Assembly (NCBI GenBank): GCA_964531165.1
Contig: CAZHEA010000115.1
Location: 1 to 8,054, forward strand
DNA length: 8,054 nucleotides
Direction of reading: 5' to 3'
Source: SZUA-229 sp964531165
Lineage (GTDB): Bacteria > Pseudomonadota > Gammaproteobacteria > SZUA-229
Position 1 is the first letter of the stretch. Every line of letters starts with the position of its first letter. The notes under the pieces were generated by a model that was given only the letters and a program-made list of their open reading frames with translations, made no database searches and had not been told where the DNA came from. Made by a program: the position numbers and the translations under genes. Of the stretch, positions 1-5,842 are shown one piece after another.

Positions 1-64
1 CAACGTGACCGATAGTGCCCACATTGACGTGGGGTTTATTACGTTCAAACTTTTCTTTAGACAC
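1..64 (-). CDS. tuf: Elongation factor Tu, N-terminal fragment (gene runs off the left edge)
   Basis: EF-Tu is the cytoplasmic GTPase that brings aminoacyl-tRNA to the ribosomal A site. Only the first 21 codons are present. They read GTG then SKEKFERNKPHVNVGTIGH, the classic EF-Tu N-terminus, and the window ends just before the rest of the P-loop (GHVDHGKT). The start is a GTG at 62-64, as in enterobacterial tufA. It is supported by a good Shine-Dalgarno sequence, AGAGGTGA (70-77), five bases upstream, and there is no competing in-frame ATG. It is the last visible gene of the str operon, 84 bases after the fusA stop. The call is certain at family level. Whether this is one of two tuf copies, common in gammaproteobacteria, cannot be seen here. 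Confidence 0.96.
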   Translation of the reverse strand, partial: MSKEKFERNKPHVNVGTIGHV

Positions 65-120
65 AACAGTCACCTCTGCTAAATATTTTTGCGACCACCC
101 AGATTCACTAAACAGTCACC
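65..120 (-). repeat. 10-bp direct repeat duplicating the tuf ribosome-binding region
   Basis: AACAGTCACC occurs at 65-74 and again at 111-120 (GGTGACTGTT on the transcribed strand), 46 bases apart in the 84-base fusA-tuf spacer. The tuf-proximal copy holds the real Shine-Dalgarno sequence. The distal copy is followed, seven bases after GGTGA, by a GTG (106-108) opening a nine-codon frame (MNLGGRKNI, stop at 79-81) that ends just before the tuf ribosome-binding site. The repeat is directly visible. Translation of the tiny frame is only a possibility. Confidence 0.6.
70..77 (-). promoter_or_regulatory. tuf Shine-Dalgarno sequence
   Basis: On the minus strand this reads AGAGGTGA, five bases before the GTG start of tuf. 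It decides the non-ATG start. The 10-base segment GGTGACTGTT covering it recurs as an exact copy at 111-120. Confidence 0.85.
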
Positions 121-148
121 ACATAATTAATAAATAAAATCTTTTCGG

Positions 149-2245
149 CTAACCCATTCGCTGACTTACGATTGACTGCGACACCGATTTCGGCGCTTGC
201 GCATATTTCGCAAATTCCATTGAATAAGTTGCTCGCCCCTGAGTCGCTGAACGCAGGTCTGTCGAATAACCAAACATCTCGGACAGCGGCACTTCAGCTT
301 TTACCTGCTTCCCTGCAGGACAATCCTCCATCCCCTGCACCACGCCGCGGCGTCGGTTCAGGTCACCCATGACATCCCCCATATAATCTTCGGGAGTTAC
401 CACTTCTACATTCATCACCGGCTCCATCAGAACCGGCCCAGCCTTCAGCGCCGCATCCCGAAAACCCATGGATGCCGCAATCTTAAAAGCCATTTCATTT
501 GAATCTACATCATGGTATGAGCCGTTATAGAGTGTGATTTTCAGGTCCTCTATCGGGAACCCACTGAGCACGCCATTCAGCATTTGCTCCTGCACACCTT
601 TTTCTATTGCCGGAATGTATTCTTTTAGAATCGCGCCATCAGCAATATCGTTGACAAACTCAAAACCCGAGCCCTGCTCTTTAGGCTCTAAACGCAAACA
701 GATGTGTGCAAACTGACCACGACCACCCATTTCACGCTCAAATATCTCTTCGTGTTCTACCGTAGCGGTTAGCGCTTCACGATAAGACACTTGTGGATTA
801 CCCACATTGGCATCAACACTGAATTCACGCAGCATGCGATCCACAATAATTTCCAGATGCAATTCACCCATGCCGGAAATAATCGTCTGCCCGGACTCTT
901 CATCCTGATGCACCCGAAACGATGGGTCTTCCTGCGCCAGCTTGGATAGCGCTATCGCCATCTTGTCCTGATCCGCTAACGTTCTGGGCTCAACCGCTAC
1001 CGATATTACCGGCTCTGGGAACTCCATACGCTCCAGCGTAATACGCTTTTTTTCATCACAAAGCGTGTCACCCGTAGTGGTTATCTTTAAACCTATCGCC
1101 GCAGCGATATCACCGGCACGCACTTCTTTAACTTCTTCGCGGCTATTGGCATGCATTTGTACAATACGACCAATGCGCTCTTTCTTACCTTTCACCGGGT
1201 TGTAGACCGAATCACCTGATTTCAATACACCGGAGTAAATCCGGAAGAACGTCAGATTGCCCACGAATGGATCGGTGGCAATTTTAAACGCCAATGCTGC
1301 AAATGGCTCATCATCACCCGGGTGACGCTCGCCTTCCGACTCATCGTCATTGATACCTACGATAGAAGGCACATCCAATGGCGACGGCATATATTCTACA
1401 ACCGCATCCAGCATCGCCTGCACGCCTTTATTTTTAAAGGCCGAACCACAGAATGCTGGAACAATTTCATTTGCCAGAGTACGAATTCGTATACCCTGCT
1501 TTATCTCTTCTGTGGATAACTCACCTTCTTCAAGGTACTTATCCATTAACTCTTCATTGGCCTCAGCCGCAGACTCAATCATCTGCTCACGCCATGACTC
1601 ACAATCTGCTAGCATCGCTGCCGGTATCTCAGACTCTTCATAGGTCACCCCTAAATCATCGGGATTCCAGTGAATGGCCCTCATTTTGATTAAATCAACG
1701 ACACCTTCAAAGTTTTCTTCCGCACCAATTGGCAACTGCATTGGAACCGGATTTGCACCAAGACGCTCTTTCATCTGCTCAACAACGCGCAAAAAATCTG
1801 CGCCGGAGCGATCCATCTTGTTAACAAATGCCATTCGCGGCACCTGATATTTATTTGCCTGACGCCACACAGTTTCAGACTGCGGCTCTACGCCACCTAC
1901 CGCACAGAACACGGCAACTGCACCATCTAACACACGTAAAGAACGCTCAACTTCGATGGTGAAATCCACATGGCCCGGCGTATCAATAATATTGATACGA
2001 TGCTGATCAAACTGCTGATCCATTCCCTGCCAGAAGCAAGTAGTTGCAGCTGAGGTAATCGTAATTCCCCTTTCCTGCTCCTGCTCCATCCAGTCCATGG
2101 TGGCTGCGCCATCATGAACTTCACCAATTTTATGCGAGACTCCGGTATAGAATAAAACACGCTCGGTAGTCGTTGTTTTACCCGCATCGATGTGAGCCAT
2201 AATGCCCACATTGCGGTATCGATCTAACGGAGTTGTTCTCGCCAT
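149..2245 (-). CDS. fusA: Elongation factor G (EF-G)
   Basis: EF-G is the GTPase that drives translocation of tRNA and mRNA on the ribosome and, with RRF, ribosome recycling. The 698-residue product is full length (the E. coli protein is about 704). G-domain motifs are all present: P-loop AHIDAGKT (17-24), switch I RGITITSA (59-66), DTPGH (88-92), NKMD (142-145) and GSA (267-269). Domain II follows from about residue 310, domain III around 410-485, and domain IV contains the conserved tip loop SYHDVDSNEMAFKIA (576-590). Domain V has the MGDVMGDLNRRRG segment (622-634). The ATG at 2243-2245 gives the standard start MARTTPLDRYRNVGIMAHID. The upstream Shine-Dalgarno is weak (TAGGTTAG about ten bases away), which fits translational coupling to rpsG, whose stop is 37 bases upstream. 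The stop is TAG. There is no frameshift or missing motif. It is the third gene of the str operon. Confidence 0.98.
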   Translation of the reverse strand: MARTTPLDRYRNVGIMAHIDAGKTTTTERVLFYTGVSHKIGEVHDGAATMDWMEQEQERGITITSAATTCFWQGMDQQFDQHRINIIDTPGHVDFTIEVERSLRVLDGAVAVFCAVGGVEPQSETVWRQANKYQVPRMAFVNKMDRSGADFLRVVEQMKERLGANPVPMQLPIGAEENFEGVVDLIKMRAIHWNPDDLGVTYEESEIPAAMLADCESWREQMIESAAEANEELMDKYLEEGELSTEEIKQGIRIRTLANEIVPAFCGSAFKNKGVQAMLDAVVEYMPSPLDVPSIVGINDDESEGERHPGDDEPFAALAFKIATDPFVGNLTFFRIYSGVLKSGDSVYNPVKGKKERIGRIVQMHANSREEVKEVRAGDIAAAIGLKITTTGDTLCDEKKRITLERMEFPEPVISVAVEPRTLADQDKMAIALSKLAQEDPSFRVHQDEESGQTIISGMGELHLEIIVDRMLREFSVDANVGNPQVSYREALTATVEHEEIFEREMGGRGQFAHICLRLEPKEQGSGFEFVNDIADGAILKEYIPAIEKGVQEQMLNGVLSGFPIEDLKITLYNGSYHDVDSNEMAFKIAASMGFRDAALKAGPVLMEPVMNVEVVTPEDYMGDVMGDLNRRRGVVQGMEDCPAGKQVKAEVPLSEMFGYSTDLRSATQGRATYSMEFAKYAQAPKSVSQSIVSQRMG

Positions 2246-2282
2246 TTTATCAAACTAACCTACGCCTTCCTACACATACCGA

Positions 2283-2756
2283 CTACCAACGGTAGTGAGC
2301 AAATGCCTTGTTAGCTTCAGCCATACGGTGCGTATCTTCTTTCTTCTTAACAGCCGAACCGCGCTGCTCAGAAGCATCCAGTAACTCACCTGCCAATTTC
2401 AATTGCATCGATTTCTCGCCACGCTTACGCGCCGCTTCGATCAACCAACGCATCGCCAATGCCTGACGACGGGTTGAACGAACTTCGATAGGCACCTGAT
2501 ACGTTGCACCACCAACACGGCGAGATTTAACTTCGACCATCGGTGCTACGTTATCCAGTGCTGAATCCAATACTTCTAGTGGATCGGCGTCAGTTTTCTT
2601 TGCAACGATTGTATCTAGAGCGTCATAAAGGATGCGTTCGGCTACAGCTTTCTTTCCGCCTTTCATCACCATATTGATGAATTTAGCCAGCTTCTCACTT
2701 CCAAACTTAGGGTCTGGAAGGATAATACGTTTCGGGACTTCTCTTCTTCTTGGCAT
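2283..2756 (-). CDS. rpsG: 30S ribosomal protein S7
   Basis: S7 is a primary binder of the 3' major domain of 16S rRNA. It nucleates assembly of the 30S head and contacts tRNA at the E site. The 157-residue product has the usual bacterial length: start MPRRREVPKR, conserved segment DPKFGSEKLAKFINMVMKGG (15-34), SRRVGGATYQVPIEVR (78-93) and the C-terminus AHYRW. The ATG at 2754-2756 is preceded by TAAGGT (2763-2768) with six-base spacing. In E. coli, S7 represses the str operon by binding the rpsL-rpsG intercistronic mRNA. Here that 148-base spacer folds into a very long hairpin ending 15 bases before this Shine-Dalgarno sequence, so similar feedback control is plausible but not shown. fusA follows after 37 bases. 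Confidence 0.98.
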   Translation of the reverse strand: MPRRREVPKRIILPDPKFGSEKLAKFINMVMKGGKKAVAERILYDALDTIVAKKTDADPLEVLDSALDNVAPMVEVKSRRVGGATYQVPIEVRSTRRQALAMRWLIEAARKRGEKSMQLKLAGELLDASEQRGSAVKKKEDTHRMAEANKAFAHYRW

Positions 2757-2782
2757 CTTATTACCTTAATATTTCAAAATTT

Positions 2783-2907
2783 TAATAACTGTTCAGGTTG
2801 CTGCTGCATGGCTTTAGTTCAAGGCGGAAAATGTGAGCTTACAAGCGTAAACGTCCATTTTCTAACGCAGAAATAAAGCCATACAGTAGTGAGCTGAATA
2901 GTTATTA
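2783..2907. repeat. 125-bp imperfect palindrome filling the rpsL-rpsG spacer (S7 operator candidate or palindromic insertion)
   Basis: Outer arms 2783-2816 and 2874-2907 are 34 bases each and pair at 28 of 34 positions by Watson-Crick rules. The outermost blocks are TAATAACT with AGTTATTA (one wobble or mismatch inward) and the innermost is GGCTTTA with TAAAGCC. The 57-base interior folds on: TTC/GAA, GCG/CGC, then a perfect GGAAAATG-like stem of seven pairs (2827-2833 with 2856-2862) and a small tip at 2839-2850. The base of the structure includes the rpsL stop codon (2905-2907). The other end lies 15 bases before the rpsG Shine-Dalgarno sequence. In E. coli the same spacer is the S7 repressor site, so a regulatory role is the first reading. 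The near-symmetry over 125 bases also resembles a palindromic, ERIC- or MITE-like insertion. No target-site duplication is evident and no second copy was seen in this window. Confidence 0.8.
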
Positions 2908-3279
2908 CGATTTAGGGCGCTTAACGCCGTATTTCGAACGACCTGCTTTACGATTTTCAACACCCTGTGTATCCAGGCTACCGCGAACAACGTGATAACG
3001 AACACCAGGCAAATCTTTAACACGACCACCACGAATAAGAACAACACTGTGTTCCTGCAAGTTGTGACCTTCACCACCGATATAGCTTGTTACTTCGAAA
3101 CCATTGGTTAAACGAACACGAGCCACCTTACGCATTGCTGAGTTAGGCTTCTTAGGTGTAGTTGTATATACACGAGTACATACACCGCGTTTTTGCGGGC
3201 AAGCCTCTAACGCAGGCACATTGCTTTTCTCAACTTTGCGCTTACGCGGGTTGCGTACTAACTGATTAATTGTTGGCAT
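2905..3279 (-). CDS. rpsL: 30S ribosomal protein S12
   Basis: S12 sits at the decoding centre of the 30S subunit and governs accuracy; it is the classic target of streptomycin-resistance mutations. The product is 124 residues, exactly the E. coli length, from MPTINQLVRNPRKR to KYGVKRPKS. Lys43 (in TPKKPNS) and Lys88 (in GGRVKDLPG) are the wild-type residues, so nothing here suggests streptomycin resistance or dependence. Asp89, the residue methylthiolated by RimO in E. coli, is present. The frame stays open for 50 codons upstream of the ATG at 3277-3279, but that stretch is leader and promoter DNA and matches no S12, so the ATG is chosen. The Shine-Dalgarno sequence is GAGAGAG (3288-3294). 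First gene of the str operon, with its own promoter. Confidence 0.98.
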   Translation of the reverse strand: MPTINQLVRNPRKRKVEKSNVPALEACPQKRGVCTRVYTTTPKKPNSAMRKVARVRLTNGFEVTSYIGGEGHNLQEHSVVLIRGGRVKDLPGVRYHVVRGSLDTQGVENRKAGRSKYGVKRPKS

Positions 3280-3298
3280 AAACAATTCTCTCTCAACT

Positions 3299-3315
3299 AC
3301 CTGGAACCGCCAGGT
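3299..3315 (-). promoter_or_regulatory. Hairpin just upstream of the rpsL ribosome-binding site
   Basis: ACCTGG (3299-3304) and CCAGGT (3310-3315) form a perfect six-pair stem with a five-base loop. It lies four bases upstream of the rpsL GAGAGAG Shine-Dalgarno sequence in the mRNA leader. The structure is clear; a role in controlling S12 translation is inference. Confidence 0.5.
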
Positions 3316-3344
3316 CGGACTTAAATATTTTTCCCTTATCAGCC

Positions 3345-3356
3345 CTCTATATAGAG
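3345..3356. repeat. 12-bp perfect palindrome in the rpsL leader
   Basis: CTCTATATAGAG is a perfect palindrome in the middle of the approximately 128-base str leader. As RNA it would give at best a tight, AU-centred stem; as DNA it could be a protein site. No function can be assigned. Confidence 0.4.
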
Positions 3357-3367
3357 CCAATAACAAA

Positions 3368-3403
3368 CAACAGGCGAAGCTCCAAAAAAAGCTACGCCTG
3401 TTG
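3368..3403 (-). promoter_or_regulatory. Strong stem-loop at the predicted 5' end of the str mRNA (leader hairpin or attenuator)
   Basis: CAACAGGCG (3368-3376) pairs perfectly with CGCCTGTTG (3395-3403). After one A-A mismatch, AGCT (3378-3381) pairs with AGCT (3390-3393), leaving an eight-base loop. The predicted transcription start is near 3407, so the stem would begin only a few bases into the mRNA. On the minus strand it is followed by TTTGTTATT, a poor U-tract that could give partial termination; on the plus strand nothing terminator-like follows. Possible roles are an attenuator, a 5' end stabiliser or a protein-binding leader element. Confidence 0.65.
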
Positions 3404-3413
3404 CGGGAGCGGA

Positions 3414-3442
3414 ATATTATGCTTATCAAGGCGCTGTGTCAA
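3414..3442 (-). promoter_or_regulatory. sigma70-type promoter of the str operon
   Basis: On the minus strand there is a perfect -35 hexamer TTGACA (3437-3442), a 17-base spacer, and a -10 element TAATAT (3414-3419; CATAAT overlaps it at shorter spacing). The start would fall near 3407. The bases between -10 and the start, TCCGCT, are G+C-rich, like the discriminators of stringently controlled rRNA and ribosomal-protein promoters. It would give an rpsL leader of about 128 bases and lets str be transcribed independently of rpoC. Confidence 0.75.
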
Positions 3443-3777
3443 GTGAAAGTGGGTATTATCGTGTGATTGATATTGCTCGGTGACAAATCTTAATTTTTAG
3501 GATCTGCAGCCTTTTGTGGTTCCAGTTAAATTAACAGGGCGGCACTCGGCCTTGATCTGCTTTTAGCGCTATTGCAACAGGAGACAGGCTGAACAACCGC
3601 CCTTAACGAGCTCTTCACTAATCAACCATGTTTAAAAACACAGAACTTATTAACTGACTCGCACCACCCGGCCCTTATTTTAAAAAACAAACTCACTCAC
3701 CATTTATAAAATAGACTGCCGCCTCTGACAAAATATCTGATTATCTGTAAAATTGTGAACGTTTGCATTAAACAGGC
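3443..3777. other. Gene-free stretch between divergent transcription units
   Basis: There is no convincing reading frame on either strand between the str promoter and the plus-strand gene. The notable structure is an inverted repeat AGGGCGG (3536-3542) / CCGCCCT (3597-3603) enclosing 54 bases, with a weaker inner pairing GGCCT/AGGCT. A short perfect inverted repeat GTTAA-A-TTAAC lies at 3526-3536. No tRNA, no terminator with a T-run and no transposon remnant were recognised. The right-hand part is A+T-rich and leads into the promoter region of the next gene. Confidence 0.5.
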
Positions 3778-3795
3778 TTGTTTATAATATATAAT
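3762..3795 (+). promoter_or_regulatory. Probable promoter region of the small exported-protein gene
   Basis: Two exact TATAAT hexamers sit at 3783-3788 and 3790-3795, with TAATAT at 3785-3790 between them. The last is 17 bases from a mediocre -35, TTTGCA (3762-3767). The exact -10 is uncertain because the -35 is weak. The 5' leader would be about 60 bases. Confidence 0.4.
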
Positions 3796-3861
3796 TTCAC
3801 TGGAAGATCTAAACTGAACTTGCCACACAATTATAAATACATATTAAATAAAGGAATTAAA

Positions 3862-4293
3862 ATGAAAATATCAAGTTTACTTATCCTGTCTATTATCCTG
3901 TTCTCCGGTAACGCCAGTGCCCGAGATGACGTTTTAACATTTCCTCTGGAAGCAGTTATGGCTCAAGCTCTGGCTCAGGGTATAATTGATGACAGCGTCA
4001 AATACTACTTTGGAGAAACCAAGCACCCAAAAAGCAAATCCAGCTTTGGCGTTATTAAAACCAACAAAAAAACCAATGCCTTTAATAAAACTGATATGGA
4101 AGCCTGCAACTGGGCTTTTCTTAGCGCCATCAAGGCATTCCATCAGAAAGCTAAAAGTCTGGGTGCAAATGCTGTAGTCAATATTCAGAGCAATTATAAA
4201 AACAATCTGGTCAGCAGTGAAACAAAATTTAATTGCGGCGCAGGTACCTTTATCGCCGGTGTTGCTCTTAGCGGTGATTTTATAAAACTCTAG
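3862..4293 (+). CDS. Small exported protein of a conserved family often misnamed 'excinuclease ATPase subunit'; function unknown
   Basis: The 143-residue product starts with a typical Sec signal peptide: MK, a hydrophobic stretch (ISSLLILSIILF, 3-14) and a likely cleavage site ASA|RDD after residue 20. The mature part of about 123 residues should be periplasmic. Visible blocks are VKYYFGETKHP (46-56), KTNKKTNAFNKTDMEACNWAF (split around 66-86), GANAVVNIQSNYKN (101-114) and the C-terminal CGAGTFIAGVALSGDFIKL. Cys82 and Cys125 could form a disulfide. From memory, proteobacterial homologues with the TNAFNK...EAC.WAFLSA...NAVVNI pattern carry the label 'excinuclease', but there is no UvrA ATPase domain, Walker motif or zinc finger, so that name is unsupported. 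The ATG is chosen because AAGGAA (3851-3856) precedes it by five bases and the signal peptide starts there; an upstream in-frame TTG at 3778 overlaps the -10 region. It stands alone on the plus strand, divergent from str and convergent with the kinase gene. Confidence 0.8.
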   Translation: MKISSLLILSIILFSGNASARDDVLTFPLEAVMAQALAQGIIDDSVKYYFGETKHPKSKSSFGVIKTNKKTNAFNKTDMEACNWAFLSAIKAFHQKAKSLGANAVVNIQSNYKNNLVSSETKFNCGAGTFIAGVALSGDFIKL

Positions 4294-4351
4294 ACATATA
4301 AAATACTCGAGCTCATCCACATTAATAACAGATCATTGAGCTAGCAATCTA

Positions 4352-4402
4352 CTTGTCCCGAGTATGGCAGTGACTACTTCGTCACCGCAATACTCGGGCA
4401 AG
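4352..4402. repeat. Two-tier hairpin in the convergent spacer
   Basis: CCCGAGTAT (4357-4365) pairs perfectly with ATACTCGGG (4390-4398), extended outward past a bulged T by CTTG/CAAG (4352-4355 with 4399-4402). Inside, GTGAC (4370-4374) pairs with GTCAC (4381-4385) around the loop TACTTC. It lies between the 3' ends of two convergent genes, where a two-way terminator would be expected, but neither strand has a T-run after the stem. A REP-like palindrome or a 3'-end stabilising structure are alternatives. The rest of 4294-4553 shows nothing recognisable. Confidence 0.65.
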
Positions 4403-4553
4403 CATTTAACCCCTACAGTTAAACTAGATATTTTAGAGACAAAAACGCTACCCTCTAACGCACCTCTTCACAGTATTCAAAGCACTTTCAACACAAGTTC
4501 AAATGCAACCGTTAATTTTTCCGCTAAATAGATACCGGCTACTTATATTTCAT

Positions 4554-5834
4554 TTATTTACTGCTCATAGGAAAAACCAATATTGCCCGAAAGTCATTAA
4601 CATTGGTTAATGTCGGCCCCGTCATTAACAGATCATCAAGCTTTTTAAAATAACTATATGCATCATTATTTTCTAATATATCTGCGGCATTTAGTTTCTC
4701 ATCCACACCACGATGCCAGCTTTGCGGTGACAACATGGCTCCCGCATTATCTTCCGAGCCATCAATTCCATCGGTATCAGCTGCCAAGGCATAAACCCCC
4801 GGCCGACCTTGCAGACAATTTGCAAGGCTTAATAAATATTCAGTATTTCGACCGCCACGCCCACTACCTTTAATCGTAACTGAAGTTTCGCCACCCGATA
4901 AAATCAGACAGGGCGCTGGTACAGGCTCATTATTATTTTGAATTGACTGCACCAGCGCCGCATGGCTTTTAGCAACATCCCGTGCCTCGCCTTCAACATC
5001 ATCCCCCAGATACAAAACCCGCAAACCCATACTTTCTGCTTTCTTTATGGCTGCCTGCAAAGACTGAGCTGGCGTTGCAACAAGCTGAAACTCGCTTTTT
5101 AATAATTCCGGCGCAGCGGATTTCAATGTCTCACTGGCATCACTATTCAGCCTCTTGAGTACTGACTTTGAAGCTGATATTTTATATTTTTCTAGCACCT
5201 CCAGCGCATCAAATCGACTGCTCTCATCTGCCACCGTCGGGCCGGATGCAATCACCGAAGGAAAGTCACCGGGCACATCGGAAATTGCATAAGTAATAAT
5301 TTTAGCCGGTGCACAGGCAACAGCCAGACGCCCGCCTTTAATCGCTGAAAGGTGCTTACGCACGCTGTTTATTTCACTGATACTAGCGCCGGACTTTAAT
5401 AACGCTTTATTAATTTGCTGCTTATCCGCAAGCGTTAAACCCGCTGCAGGCATAGCCAAAAGAGAAGACCCTCCCCCGGAAAGCAGGCAAATCACCAGGT
5501 CATTTTCTGTCAGGTTTTCAACTTTTTTAAGTATGCGCCGGGCAGCCTCTTCACCCATATGATCCGGCACAGGATGTGACGCCTCGATGACTTCTATTTT
5601 TTTACACGGTAAACTGTGGCCGGTTCGAGTCACCACCAAGCCACTTACCTCTCCCTGCCAATGAGATTCCAGTGCCAGCGCCATCGACGCGGCGGCTTTA
5701 CCAGCACCGATTACAGTCACCTTCTGTTGCGTATTAGCCGGTAAAAAACCAGCTAAAATATTTCTCGGGTCAGCCGCACCGACCGCTTCCTCGAAAAGTG
5801 CTATTAGCATATTTTGTGGATTATCTATTCTCAT
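4554..5834 (-). CDS. Glycerate 2-kinase, MOFRL family (TtuD-like; often annotated hydroxypyruvate reductase)
   Basis: This family phosphorylates D-glycerate with ATP to 2-phosphoglycerate in the cytoplasm, feeding carbon from the glyoxylate/tartronate-semialdehyde, hydroxypyruvate or serine routes into lower glycolysis. The 426-residue product has the normal family length. The N-terminal DUF4147-type domain shows VIGAGKAA (41-48), SHPVPD (86-91), LLSGGGSSLLAMP (117-129), the SVRKHLSAIKGGRLA helix region (157-171), SDVPGD (185-190) and ASGPT (196-200). The C-terminal MOFRL domain shows LSGGETSVT (312-320), GRGGRN (325-330), AADTDGIDG (351-359) and GPTLTNVNDFR (406-416). The frame is open 43 codons further upstream, but that adds a (His-Ile) repeat and a stretch unlike the family. 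The ATG at 5832-5834 begins MRIDNPQNMLIALFEEAVGA, matches the expected N-terminus and has GGAG three bases upstream (short spacing). No pathway partner gene adjoins it. The label TtuD/hydroxypyruvate reductase is historical; the motifs fit the kinase. Confidence 0.9.
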   Translation of the reverse strand: MRIDNPQNMLIALFEEAVGAADPRNILAGFLPANTQQKVTVIGAGKAAASMALALESHWQGEVSGLVVTRTGHSLPCKKIEVIEASHPVPDHMGEEAARRILKKVENLTENDLVICLLSGGGSSLLAMPAAGLTLADKQQINKALLKSGASISEINSVRKHLSAIKGGRLAVACAPAKIITYAISDVPGDFPSVIASGPTVADESSRFDALEVLEKYKISASKSVLKRLNSDASETLKSAAPELLKSEFQLVATPAQSLQAAIKKAESMGLRVLYLGDDVEGEARDVAKSHAALVQSIQNNNEPVPAPCLILSGGETSVTIKGSGRGGRNTEYLLSLANCLQGRPGVYALAADTDGIDGSEDNAGAMLSPQSWHRGVDEKLNAADILENNDAYSYFKKLDDLLMTGPTLTNVNDFRAILVFPMSSK

Positions 5835-5842
5835 CGGCTCCA

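Noticed and set aside
2783..2907. Complete insertion sequence between rpsL and rpsG
   Set aside because: It is only 125 bases, encodes no transposase, and no target-site duplication is visible. At most it is a non-autonomous palindromic element.
2862..3077. 71-residue minus-strand frame across the rpsL 3' end and palindrome
   Set aside because: It is out of frame with S12, low-complexity hydrophobic, and has no supporting start signal.
3368..3403. Intrinsic terminator for a plus-strand transcript
   Set aside because: On the plus strand the stem is followed by a G-rich stretch, not T, and no plus-strand gene lies upstream. It is better read as a str leader element.
3280..3429. Fifty-codon in-frame N-terminal extension of rpsL
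   Set aside because: It runs through the promoter -10, the start site and the leader hairpins, and matches no S12. The 124-residue protein from 3279 has the exact family length.
3778..3861. TTG start 28 codons upstream of the exported protein
   Set aside because: It overlaps the probable -10 hexamers and would bury the signal peptide. The ATG at 3862 has a proper ribosome-binding site.
3862..4293. Excinuclease ABC subunit annotation
   Set aside because: The product is a 143-residue exported protein with no Walker motifs, ABC signature or zinc finger, so the name would mislead.
3934..4320. 128-residue minus-strand frame opposite the exported-protein gene
   Set aside because: It is an antisense shadow. 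The plus-strand frame has a signal peptide, ribosome-binding site and recognisable family motifs.
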